DNA of 12,867 nt, from positions 1 to 12,867 of the forward strand of contig JADGRS010000042.1 of assembly GCA_017880705.1 (NCBI GenBank), read 5' to 3'. This stretch comes from Burkholderiales bacterium. GTDB taxonomy: Bacteria; Pseudomonadota; Gammaproteobacteria; Burkholderiales; Usitatibacteraceae. A program made the translations under genes and the position numbers. This document shows, piece after piece, positions 6,410 to 12,867 of the stretch. Under the pieces are notes generated by a model. The model did no database searches. It was not told the origin of the DNA and saw only the letters and a program-made list of their open reading frames with translations. The stretch's first letter is position 1. Every line of letters starts with the position of its first letter.

Positions 6410-7633
6410 ATGTCCGCCGCCAATCCCGCCGCAGCGAGCGTCCGCCAGGACGCGACCGTCATTTCCGTGGTGGGATTCGCCCACGGGACGTCGCATTTCT
6501 TCCATTTCGTCATTCCTCCCCTCTTCCTCTGGCTGATGCGCGATTTCTCGCTCAACTTCACCCAGGTGGGCGCGATCATGACGACCTTTTACGTCGTCTC
6601 CGGGATAGGGCAGGCGCTCGCCGGCTTCGCGGTCGATCGCTTCGGCGGCATGCGCGTCCTTTGCGGAGGCGTTGCGCTGCTTTCGCTGGGAGGCCTCGCC
6701 TACGCCTCGGCGCAGAGCTACGGAATGCTTCTCGCCGCCGCGATGGTCGCGGGTCTCGGCAACAGCGTCTTCCATCCGGCCGACTACACCATCATGAACC
6801 GCCGCGTGTCGACCCAGCGCCTCGGCCACGCATTCTCGGTGCACGGGCTCTCGGGCACGCTGGGCTGGGCCGCGGCGCCCGTCTTCGTTCTCGCGATCGC
6901 CGGCACGATGGGATGGCGCGCCGCGTGCGTCGGAGCCTCGATCGTGGGATTTCTCGCGCTGGGCGTGCTCCTTTCCTGCCGGGGCGTGCTCGACGACTCG
7001 TCACGCCACCTGCCGCAGATCGCCGCGAAGCGCGAGGGTGGCTCGTTCGCGTTTCTGGGCGTGGGCGTCGTGTGGATGTGCTTCGCCTTCTTCCTGATCT
7101 CGGTGATGGCGTTCGGCGCGCTGCAGAATTTCGCGCCGCCGCTGTTCGAGCGCGCCTATGGCGTAACGCTTGCGTTCGCGACGTCCGCGCTGACGGCGTA
7201 CCTGCTGGGTAGCGCGGCGGGAACCGCGACCGGCGGATTCTTCGCGACGGGCGGCGAGCGCGAAGACCGGCGCGTCGCGATGTCGCTCGCGGCCGCGGCG
7301 CTCTGCGCGGTGGCGCTCGCCAGCGGGTCGGTCCCGGGCTGGAGCGTGGTCGCGCTCATGGGATGCATGGGATTCAGCGTCGGCTTCATCGGGCCTTCGC
7401 GCGACATGCTGGTACGGCGTGCCGCCACCAGCACCTTCGGCACCGGCGCCTTCGGCCGCGTCTACGGCTTCGTGTACTCGGGCATCGATGCCGGTCTCGC
7501 GCTCGCGCCGCTCGCTTTCGGCCCGCTGATGGACGCCGGGCGCTACACGCAGGTCCTCTGGGGCGTCGCGTTGCTGCAGGTCCTCGCCATCGGCACCGCG
7601 CTCGGCGTGGGCTCGCGTGCTCGCTCGCAGTAG
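6410..7633 (+). CDS. Major facilitator superfamily permease, Fsr-like
   Basis: This 407-residue inner-membrane protein shows about 12 hydrophobic spans in two halves, as expected for MFS. The loop after span 2 carries the motif-A remnant G-F-A-V-D-R-F-G-G (72-80). The segment FHPADYTIMNRRVS (121-134) followed by RLGHAFSVHGLSG is typical of the fosmidomycin-resistance (Fsr)-like branch and related uncharacterised transporters. The likely role is proton-coupled efflux or uptake of a small molecule; the substrate cannot be inferred. ATG at 6410 was chosen over the in-frame ATG at 6359 because the extra 17 residues are not family-like and a -10 element lies just before 6410. The gene stands alone, divergent from DUF1631 and converging on the acyltransferase gene with an 11-base gap and no visible terminator. 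Confidence 0.9.
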   Translation: MSAANPAAASVRQDATVISVVGFAHGTSHFFHFVIPPLFLWLMRDFSLNFTQVGAIMTTFYVVSGIGQALAGFAVDRFGGMRVLCGGVALLSLGGLAYASAQSYGMLLAAAMVAGLGNSVFHPADYTIMNRRVSTQRLGHAFSVHGLSGTLGWAAAPVFVLAIAGTMGWRAACVGASIVGFLALGVLLSCRGVLDDSSRHLPQIAAKREGGSFAFLGVGVVWMCFAFFLISVMAFGALQNFAPPLFERAYGVTLAFATSALTAYLLGSAAGTATGGFFATGGEREDRRVAMSLAAAALCAVALASGSVPGWSVVALMGCMGFSVGFIGPSRDMLVRRAATSTFGTGAFGRVYGFVYSGIDAGLALAPLAFGPLMDAGRYTQVLWGVALLQVLAIGTALGVGSRARSQ

Positions 7634-7644
7634 CGAGGCGCGCC

Positions 7645-8871
7645 CTAGGGCCGGTTGGCCAGCGGCATCTCGTCGTTCATGGGCACGCGGGGTCCGCTGC
7701 GGGCGCTCCCGCGGCGCAGGAACGGGCGCTCGATGAAACGCCACGATAACCACGACAGGGAGAACACCGCCGCGAGATAGAGCGGCAACGACAACCACGG
7801 TGCAAGCGTCGCCGCGCCGCGGTTCCAGAGGAACAACATCGGCAGGTGCAACAGATAGGCGGAGTAGCTCACGCGCCCCGCGAACGCGAGCGGTCCGCTG
7901 GCGAGGATCCTCGCCGCGCGGCCGCCCAGCGCGGCTCGCCAGAGCAGGAATCCAAGGCACAAGGGGGGAATCGCCCAGGCGAGGCTGCCTGCGACGCGGC
8001 CGTCGATCGCGATCGCCCAATAGAGGAGGGCGAGAGCGAGCACGAGCCCCGCGTCGAGCGCGCGCCGCGCCACGCGCGAATGCTCGCCCTCGCGCCACGA
8101 TAGCCATGCGCCCCCGAGGACCATCCCGAGGACGAAGTGGCCGCAATAGCTCGGCAGCTGGTGCAGGAGCAGGTATCGAACCACGCCCTCGGTCCATCCC
8201 CAGGGACGGCCCAGCGCGATCTCGAACGCGACGAGCGGCCCGAGTCCGTCGTCCGTGGCGAGCCGCCATGCGATCGCCAGAGCGAAGGACACGGCAAGGG
8301 CCCGGCCGGGCCAACGCACCACGAGCGGCGCGACCAGGGGCACGAGCAGGTAGAACTGCACTTCGACCGCAAGCGTCCACAGCGCGCCGTTCACCTGCAT
8401 CGAGCCGCTCGAGAGCGGCGTCGTGTTGTGCAGGAAGGTCGCGTGGGTGACGAGGTTGTACACGTACACGTACAGGTCCGATCGCCAGTAGTCCAGGCCG
8501 CGCAGGAGGGGCAGCACCACCGCGAAGAGAAGCACGAGCTGCGCGTAGTAGGCGGGCAGGATGCGGCGCGCGCGGCGCGCGTAGAACTCGCGGGCCGAGG
8601 GGGGAGGCTGGCCGCGTATCGCGTGCACGAACCACGGGAGCGCGAGAAGGAATCCCGAGAGGAGGAAGAAGAGGTCGACGCCCAGGTAGCCCGAGCCGAT
8701 CACGGGCCCGAGCCAGGTCGAGGATGCGGCGATGCCGATCCAGGGATCGCCGAGATCCTTGCGCAGCACGAAGGCGTGAAAGAGGATCACCCACAGCACC
8801 GCGACGCCGCGCAGCCCGTCGAGGGCCGGCAGGTTGCCGATTTCGGAGCGCACGCTCCCGGATGCGCGCAT
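7645..8871 (-). CDS. Acyltransferase 3 family membrane protein (OafA/NodX-like)
   Basis: This 408-residue protein has about ten membrane spans. The N-terminus has LPALDGLRGVAVLWVILFHA with the conserved H32. YLGVDLFFLLSGFLLA (62-77) and the W165-T-L-A-V-E170-V-Q-F-Y pattern (normally W-S-L-A-x-E-x-Q-F-Y) are hallmarks of the family. RVSYSAYLLHLP and FIERP near the C-terminus also match. These proteins move acyl groups, often acetyl or succinyl, from the cytoplasm onto sugars or lipids on the outer face of the inner membrane. ATG at 8869-8871 overlaps the lipocalin-like gene's stop by one base (TGATG), so translation is probably coupled and the acceptor may belong to the same envelope process. 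No SGNH hydrolase domain is fused at the C-terminus, so it is the short form. Acyl donor and acceptor are unknown. Confidence 0.92.
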   Translation of the reverse strand: MRASGSVRSEIGNLPALDGLRGVAVLWVILFHAFVLRKDLGDPWIGIAASSTWLGPVIGSGYLGVDLFFLLSGFLLALPWFVHAIRGQPPPSAREFYARRARRILPAYYAQLVLLFAVVLPLLRGLDYWRSDLYVYVYNLVTHATFLHNTTPLSSGSMQVNGALWTLAVEVQFYLLVPLVAPLVVRWPGRALAVSFALAIAWRLATDDGLGPLVAFEIALGRPWGWTEGVVRYLLLHQLPSYCGHFVLGMVLGGAWLSWREGEHSRVARRALDAGLVLALALLYWAIAIDGRVAGSLAWAIPPLCLGFLLWRAALGGRAARILASGPLAFAGRVSYSAYLLHLPMLFLWNRGAATLAPWLSLPLYLAAVFSLSWLSWRFIERPFLRRGSARSGPRVPMNDEMPLANRP

Positions 8872-9995
8872 CAGAACTTCATGCGCTCGGCGTACCCGGT
8901 GAGCTCGAGGTACCCGCGCCCGCGCGCGCCGTCCGGACCTTCGATGCGCACCGCGCCTTCCCAGTAGAGAGTCCCGGTGCTCGCGCGTGCGTCGAGCTCC
9001 TGGCCGTCCATCAGCGGATCGGCGCGCCAGAGCGCGCCGGCGATTTCGATGTCCATCGACACAGGATAGAACGTTCCGGTGCGCGGCGATTGCCAGCTGC
9101 GCCGCGTCCTGAATCGAATCGTGTTCGCCGCGTAGACGACCGGCGCGGCGCCCGGCTTGCGGGAGGTCGCGCTCGCCCACAACGTCGAGCCGTCGCGTCC
9201 GCGCATGCGAAACGCCATCAACGCGCCGCCGTCTTCGAGGTTCGCGCCGAGCCAGTCCCAACCGATGGCCTCCTCGGCGAGGAGCTCGCTCGACCATTCG
9301 TGGTCGAGCCACGCCTCGCCTTGCACCTCGAGCGACTCCGTGCCGGACCTGATGCGCCCCTTCACCGCGAGATGCGGCTCGCTGTAGTAGTAGCTCGCGT
9401 GATCGGCGGCCGGAGCCTTGCGACTGTAGCCGCGATCGCCCTGCAGCAGCACGGGTTGCGTGGGCGCCATCGCGAGATCGAGCGCGAAGTCTTCGGCATC
9501 GATGCGCGCGCGGTATGCGCCGGCCTCGCGCCTCAACACCCAGTCGTCGAGGCGCACGTCGGTGTCGCCCGTCATGGCCTGGACGAGACCGGGCAGCGCG
9601 CGCGCCGAGCGTTCGTCGTGCAGCAGCCGGCCCTTGTCGGGATCGGCGAGCGCCGCGTGGGCGAACAGCAGCTGCGCCGCGTTGAAGCGGCTCGGATTGC
9701 CTTCGGCGTCGCGATTGCGCATCCGGAAGAACGTCACCTGGAATCCCATGGGTCCGCGCTTCGTCTCGAGCTGCCCCGTCACATACCACCACTCGATTCG
9801 GTGGTCCGGATGCGACCCCGCGTCGCGCGGGAACTCGAACTTCTTTCCCGGCGTCACCGTCCCGAACTCCTGGGCACCGCTTCCGAGCGCGAGCGATGTG
9901 GCTAATGCGAACAGAAAGGCTTTGAATCCGCCGATAAACGCCGATGAACGCCGTAAAGGCGAAACCCATTTGGAATTTCGAGATACTGGGGCCAT
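8871..9995 (-). CDS. Secreted lipocalin-like protein, AttH/CrtC (carotenoid 1,2-hydratase-like) family
   Basis: As read, this is a 374-residue protein with a signal peptide: a long basic n-region (1-25), a hydrophobic core FLFALATSLALG (27-38) and a likely cleavage near GSGA-Q. The mature part shows the AttH/CrtC-like double lipocalin fold: DHRIEWWYVTGQL (65-77), GEAWLDHEWS (226-235), GWDWLGANLEDGG (245-257) and GRGYLELTGY (359-368). Family members bind or hydrate hydrophobic molecules. In att-type loci the protein accompanies an ABC exporter, so a periplasmic lipid-handling role is likely; no carotenoid genes are nearby. Residues 12-26 are encoded by the left arm of a palindromic repeat (9919-9960), and the ATG and its GGAG lie between the arms. 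The native start therefore seems to have been replaced. The next in-frame start downstream (GTG, residue 47) would remove the signal peptide. Translation is coupled to the acyltransferase. Confidence 0.85.
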   Translation of the reverse strand: MAPVSRNSKWVSPLRRSSAFIGGFKAFLFALATSLALGSGAQEFGTVTPGKKFEFPRDAGSHPDHRIEWWYVTGQLETKRGPMGFQVTFFRMRNRDAEGNPSRFNAAQLLFAHAALADPDKGRLLHDERSARALPGLVQAMTGDTDVRLDDWVLRREAGAYRARIDAEDFALDLAMAPTQPVLLQGDRGYSRKAPAADHASYYYSEPHLAVKGRIRSGTESLEVQGEAWLDHEWSSELLAEEAIGWDWLGANLEDGGALMAFRMRGRDGSTLWASATSRKPGAAPVVYAANTIRFRTRRSWQSPRTGTFYPVSMDIEIAGALWRADPLMDGQELDARASTGTLYWEGAVRIEGPDGARGRGYLELTGYAERMKF

Positions 9996-10061
9996 GGCGC
10001 GAAACTCCAATATGCCTTTGCCTTTACGGCGTTCATCGGCGTTTATCGGCGGATTCAAAGC
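9919..10061. repeat. Long palindromic repeat with perfect 42-base arms
   Basis: The arms at 9919-9960 and 10020-10061 are perfect inverted copies of 42 bases. The symmetry continues inward around an axis at 9990: 9970-9982 pairs with 9998-10010 at 11 of 13 positions, separated from the outer arms by equal 9-base stretches (9961-9969 and 10011-10019). The apical loop is 9983-9997. Each arm contains a 10-base period (GCCGATAAAC, GCCGATGAAC, GCCGTAAAGG at 9930-9959). It is visibly more AT-rich than its surroundings. I see no target-site duplication and no transposase. From memory, peptides such as PINADERR and SAFIGG, which these arms encode, recur in spurious reading frames of many environmental proteobacteria. 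This suggests a dispersed REP- or MITE-like element, but I cannot verify that here. Confidence 0.95.
10005..10008 (-). promoter_or_regulatory. Shine-Dalgarno of the lipocalin-like gene, inside the palindrome
   Basis: GGAG on the minus strand lies 9 bases before the ATG at 9993-9995, a workable spacing. It falls within the inner stem of the palindrome: in RNA, 10010-9998 can pair with 9982-9970 at 12 of 13 positions, including one G-U. The ATG lies in the 15-base loop. The site decides the start call and would be partly hidden when the hairpin forms. Confidence 0.5.
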
Positions 10062-10102
10062 TGTTTGATTGCATTCCGCGGCACCGCATCTGCGTTCGAT
10101 GC

Positions 10103-12616
10103 TCACGCGTCGTCCTTCACTGCCAGCACCGCTTCGCTCCGGACCGCAAGGGCGCCGCTTACGCGCGCGCCCACGGCGCAGAGCCCGACGATCGCGGCGA
10201 CCAGGGCGAAGAGGGCGGCGACGGGCCAGTGCACCGTGAGGCTCCAATGGAATGATTGGCGATTCACCACGCGCAGCAGGACCAGGCTGATCGCGATGCC
10301 GGACACCAGGCCGAGCGTCGCGCCGAGCGCACCGGTGGCGGCGCCCTCGAGCGCGAGGAGGCGCAGGATCTCGCGCCGGTTGAGCCCGAGGAAGCGCAAA
10401 ACGCCGAACTCGCGTCGGCGCGACCAGGCCAGGGCGGCGAAGCTCGCGGTGACGCCGGCGAGGCCGATCACGATCGCGATCGCCTCGAGGGCATAGGTCA
10501 CCGCGAAGCTGCGATCGAAGATCGCGAGCGAACGCCGGCGCAGCCCTGCGGCATCCTCGAAGGCGAGCGCGCTCGCGTGCGGCAGCGCCGCGCGCACCGC
10601 CGCCTCGCCGTGGACCGAGTCCACGCCCTCGCGCAGGTGGATCGCGAGGTCGTTGGCGCGCGTATCGCCGGTGAGCCTGCGGTACTCCTCCACGGGAATC
10701 AGCACCGCTCCCCACGTGCGCGCGTAGTCGCGAATGACCCCGGCGACCTGAACGGGCGTCGCCCGTCCTGCGATCGGGAGCGAGATTCGATCGCCCGCCT
10801 TCCATCCGTATATGTCGCGCGCCGCTTCCGAGATCCACACGGGAATCGCGCCGGCCCCGGGCATCGCGCGCGGCTCGGCCTGGAAACCCGCGAGGATGCG
10901 CGCGTTGATGGGACGCGCGATGAGGCTCAGGGGCGGCCCGTGGGAATCGAGCGCGAGCCGCTCCTGCCGGAGAGCGTCGACCGATCGAACCTCGGGAAGC
11001 GCCGCGATGCGAGCCTGCTCGTCGAGCGAGAAGTAACCGGCGCTCGCGCCCGACGACGACTGCACGTAGAGGTCGGCGCCCACCACGCCCGCGAGCCAAT
11101 CCTCGAGCGAGACGCGAAACGAAAAGACCATGATCGCCATCGCGACGCAAAGCGAGGCGCTGACGACGATGCCCGCGACGCTTGCGGCGAGATGGCCGGG
11201 AAGGTGGCGCACCTGGGCCATCGCGAGCGAGACGATCGCGGCCTCGCGCGGGTCGATGACGCGCAAGAGCGCGCGGCACGAGGGACCGACAGCGGCCACG
11301 GAGGCGGCGAGCCACAGCGTGATCGCGCCGTAGCCTCCAAGCGGCAATCCCGCGATCGGCGGGAGAAAGAGCAGCGGGATACCCGCGGCGAAGAAGGCGA
11401 GCGCGGGCCAGGGGCTCGCGCTCGCCGTGGTGGGCAGGTCGATGGCGCGATCGCGCAACGCCTCCGCGACGACGATGCGCCCGGCGGCCCGCGCGACCCA
11501 TAGCGCGCCCCCGATCGACATGGCGATTCCGAGCGCCGCGATGAATGCGAGCGCCACGTAGTCCGGCGTGAACGCGACGTTCCGGGCGCTGAAGAATCCC
11601 GCGCCGAGATCGCCTCCCGCCCGCGCGAGAAGCTCCCGGCTTCCGACGAGGCCGACCGCCGTGCCTGCCGCCGCGCCCAGGCTGCCGATGAGCGCGCCTT
11701 CCAGCGCGAGCAGGGTTGCCACTCCGCGCCGCGTCACGCCGAGGGCGCGCAGCAGCGCGAATTCCTGCTGCCGCCGCGCCGCCTGCAGCGCGAGCGTCGA
11801 GAAGACCAGGAACGCTCCCGTGGCGAGCGCGACGAGCGCCAGCGCATCGAGGTTCACTCGGTACGCTCGCGAGATGTCGGCCGCGCGCCCCGAGAGCGCC
11901 GCCGCGCTCGATGCGACCACGCCCGGCGGGAGCATGGCGGCGAGGCTCGCGCGAAAGCGCTCCGCATCGACGCCCGCGCGCAATCGCAGGTCGATGCGCG
12001 AGATCCGGCCGATTCGATCGAAGCGCGCTTGCGCGGCCGCGATGTCCATCACCGCGAGCTCGCCCGCCGCGTCCATCGCGGGCAGGGTTCCCGCGACGCG
12101 CAACTCGAGCGCCGAGCTTCCCGAGACGAGGCGAAGCGTGTCGCCTTCGCGCGCTCCCAATCGCGACGCGGCCGCCGGCGACAGCCACAAGGTGCCCGCC
12201 TCGAGAAGGGCGGAAGCCCGCGGCGCGCCCGTCATCGCCCGGTCCGCGACGAATGCGGGTTGCAGGCGCACGGCACGCAGCGGATCGATGCCCAGGATGC
12301 GCAGCGCGCCGGGCCGGTCCGCGAAGGCGGCTTCGAGTTCGACGACGGGGCTCGCGACCGCCACCTCGGCGCGGCCGGCGACCGCGGCGAAGAGCACGTC
12401 GTCGAAGCCGCTGCGGGGCCCGCGGATCTCGATGTCGGCCTTTCCGGCGATGGCGCGCGCCGCGCGGTCGATCTCGGCGAGCGCCGAGGTATGCACCGTG
12501 TGCACCGCTCCGGCGAGCGCCACGCCGAGCGCGATGCACGAGAGCGTCAGCGCGAGGCGAAGCGCGTTCGCCGCGAGCGCCGCGCGCATGAGAAGTGCGG
12601 CGAGCGAAGGATTCAC
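10103..12616 (-). CDS. ABC exporter permease with two FtsX/MacB-type cassettes
   Basis: This 837-residue inner-membrane protein is built as a duplicated FtsX-type permease. Cassette 1 has spans near 18-38, 258-278, 302-325 and 353-378 with a large periplasmic domain (about 40-255). Two middle spans lie near 404-446. Cassette 2 has spans near 475-500, 707-730, 752-785 and 796-818 with a second periplasmic domain (about 501-705). The FtsX signature occurs twice: [13 protein letters not shown] with [10 protein letters not shown] (285-310) and [13 protein letters not shown] with [10 protein letters not shown] (736-762). Such permeases work with LolD/MacB-like ATPases as mechanotransmitters or lipid extractors. 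Here AttF- and AttG-like halves appear as one chain. The start is GTG at 12614-12616, overlapping the ATPase stop by four bases (GTGA); it keeps the first span, whereas the alternative ATG at codon 10 lacks that coupling. A 107-base gap with half the palindrome separates it from the lipocalin-like gene. Confidence 0.93.
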   Translation of the reverse strand: MNPSLAALLMRAALAANALRLALTLSCIALGVALAGAVHTVHTSALAEIDRAARAIAGKADIEIRGPRSGFDDVLFAAVAGRAEVAVASPVVELEAAFADRPGALRILGIDPLRAVRLQPAFVADRAMTGAPRASALLEAGTLWLSPAAASRLGAREGDTLRLVSGSSALELRVAGTLPAMDAAGELAVMDIAAAQARFDRIGRISRIDLRLRAGVDAERFRASLAAMLPPGVVASSAAALSGRAADISRAYRVNLDALALVALATGAFLVFSTLALQAARRQQEFALLRALGVTRRGVATLLALEGALIGSLGAAAGTAVGLVGSRELLARAGGDLGAGFFSARNVAFTPDYVALAFIAALGIAMSIGGALWVARAAGRIVVAEALRDRAIDLPTTASASPWPALAFFAAGIPLLFLPPIAGLPLGGYGAITLWLAASVAAVGPSCRALLRVIDPREAAIVSLAMAQVRHLPGHLAASVAGIVVSASLCVAMAIMVFSFRVSLEDWLAGVVGADLYVQSSSGASAGYFSLDEQARIAALPEVRSVDALRQERLALDSHGPPLSLIARPINARILAGFQAEPRAMPGAGAIPVWISEAARDIYGWKAGDRISLPIAGRATPVQVAGVIRDYARTWGAVLIPVEEYRRLTGDTRANDLAIHLREGVDSVHGEAAVRAALPHASALAFEDAAGLRRRSLAIFDRSFAVTYALEAIAIVIGLAGVTASFAALAWSRRREFGVLRFLGLNRREILRLLALEGAATGALGATLGLVSGIAISLVLLRVVNRQSFHWSLTVHWPVAALFALVAAIVGLCAVGARVSGALAVRSEAVLAVKDDA

Positions 12617-12867
12617 AGCGACTCGCCGCGAAGGCGCCCGCCCGCGAGGCGCAGCACGCGACCGGCCGCGGCCGCGGCGATGCGCGAGTGCGTCACCATC
12701 AAAGCGGCGGCCCCGGCGCGCTTTACAGCTTCGCCGAGGCACGCGAGCACCGCGACAGCATGGCCTTCGTCGAGGTTTCCCGTCGGCTCGTCGGCGAGCA
12801 CGAGGCGCGGCGAGTGCACCAGCGCACGCGCGATCGCGGCGCGCTGCATCTCCCCGCCCGAGAGCGT
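12613..12867 (-). CDS. ABC transporter ATP-binding protein, C-terminal fragment (LolD/MacB/AttE type)
   Basis: The last 84 residues are present and the 5' part runs past the window end. The fragment opens at the ABC signature TLSGGEMQR, then Walker [13 protein letters not shown] with the D-loop, and the switch histidine in VTHS. The E-P-T-G-N-L-D form is typical of the LolD/MacB/FtsE group that powers FtsX-like permeases, in agreement with the gene that follows. Walker A and the Q-loop lie outside the window. The TGA stop at 12613-12615 overlaps the GTG start of the permease gene, so ATPase and permease are made together. The likely role is cytoplasmic ATP hydrolysis for an envelope export or lipid-extraction complex. 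Confidence 0.95.
   Translation of the reverse strand, partial: TLSGGEMQRAAIARALVHSPRLVLADEPTGNLDEGHAVAVLACLGEAVKRAGAAALMVTHSRIAAAAAGRVLRLAGGRLRGESL

Noticed and set aside
7643..7650. CCCTAGGG palindrome between the convergent MFS and acyltransferase genes
   Set aside because: It is only eight bases with no loop or T-run, so it cannot act as a hairpin terminator; it is likely chance and contains the stop codon.
7645..9969. Acyltransferase with a ~366-residue N-terminal extension
   Set aside because: The extension is an out-of-frame reading of the lipocalin-like gene; the true start overlaps that gene's stop at 8871.
9919..10061. The palindrome as an intrinsic terminator after the permease gene
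   Set aside because: No U-run follows the stem in the transcribed direction, and the downstream gene's start signals are inside it, which argues for read-through.
8871..12539. The lipocalin-gene frame is open upstream through the palindrome and across the permease region
   Set aside because: The upstream part is an Arg-rich shadow of the permease frame. Family homology starts only at the signal peptide, and the ATG at 9995 has a Shine-Dalgarno.
1..12867. CRISPR array, tRNA/rRNA genes, integrase/transposase or toxin-antitoxin pair
   Set aside because: I found no direct-repeat/spacer pattern, no cloverleaf-like sequence, and no such protein motif in any frame that survives as a real gene.

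Overview
The window is high-GC, densely packed bacterial chromosome. I read it as a betaproteobacterium or close relative. This rests on the GC-rich codon use, the DUF1631 protein, the N-terminal pattern of the crotonase-family enzyme, and an Att-type ABC exporter with a CrtC/AttH lipocalin-like partner. I see no phage, transposase, CRISPR, tRNA or rRNA sequence, and no gene-free stretch over about 110 bases.

Layout. (1) Bases 1-2051, plus strand: the 3' end of an NAD(P)H-dependent FMN reductase, then a ZnT9-like cation diffusion facilitator 5 bases downstream, then a PLP-dependent serine/threonine dehydratase. (2) Bases 2071-6315, minus strand, transcribed from high to low coordinates: a DUF1631 protein, a crotonase-family enoyl-CoA hydratase/isomerase and a class III (CaiB/BaiF) CoA-transferase. 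Both gene junctions overlap. (3) Bases 6410-7633, plus strand: an MFS permease, divergent from the DUF1631 gene. (4) Bases 7645-12867, minus strand: an ABC exporter ATPase (5' end outside the window), a fused two-cassette FtsX/MacB-type permease, a secreted AttH/CrtC-like lipocalin-fold protein and an acyltransferase-3 membrane protein. All junctions here overlap by 1-4 bases except permease to lipocalin, which holds a long palindromic repeat.

How the genes may work together. The CoA-transferase and crotonase enzyme probably act on one CoA-thioester substrate. DUF1631 shares their transcript without an obvious biochemical link. The ABC ATPase, FtsX-type permease and AttH-like protein resemble the Agrobacterium attEFGH-type module, thought to move or process an envelope lipid or hydrophobic molecule. 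The coupled acyltransferase suggests envelope modification.

Most interesting signals. First, a 143-base palindrome at 9919-10061 has perfect 42-base arms and sits between the permease and lipocalin genes. It supplies the ribosome-binding site, start codon and first ~25 codons of the exported lipocalin-like protein, and it folds so that the Shine-Dalgarno sits in a stem and the ATG in the loop. Second, the crotonase gene appears to start at ATT, and the same T is the first base of the only stop codon (TAG) ending the DUF1631 frame. Third, two genes have a TATAAT-like hexamer exactly 6 bases before the start codon, as expected for leaderless transcripts. I do not see a clearly new multi-gene system; the palindrome insertion is the best candidate for something undescribed.
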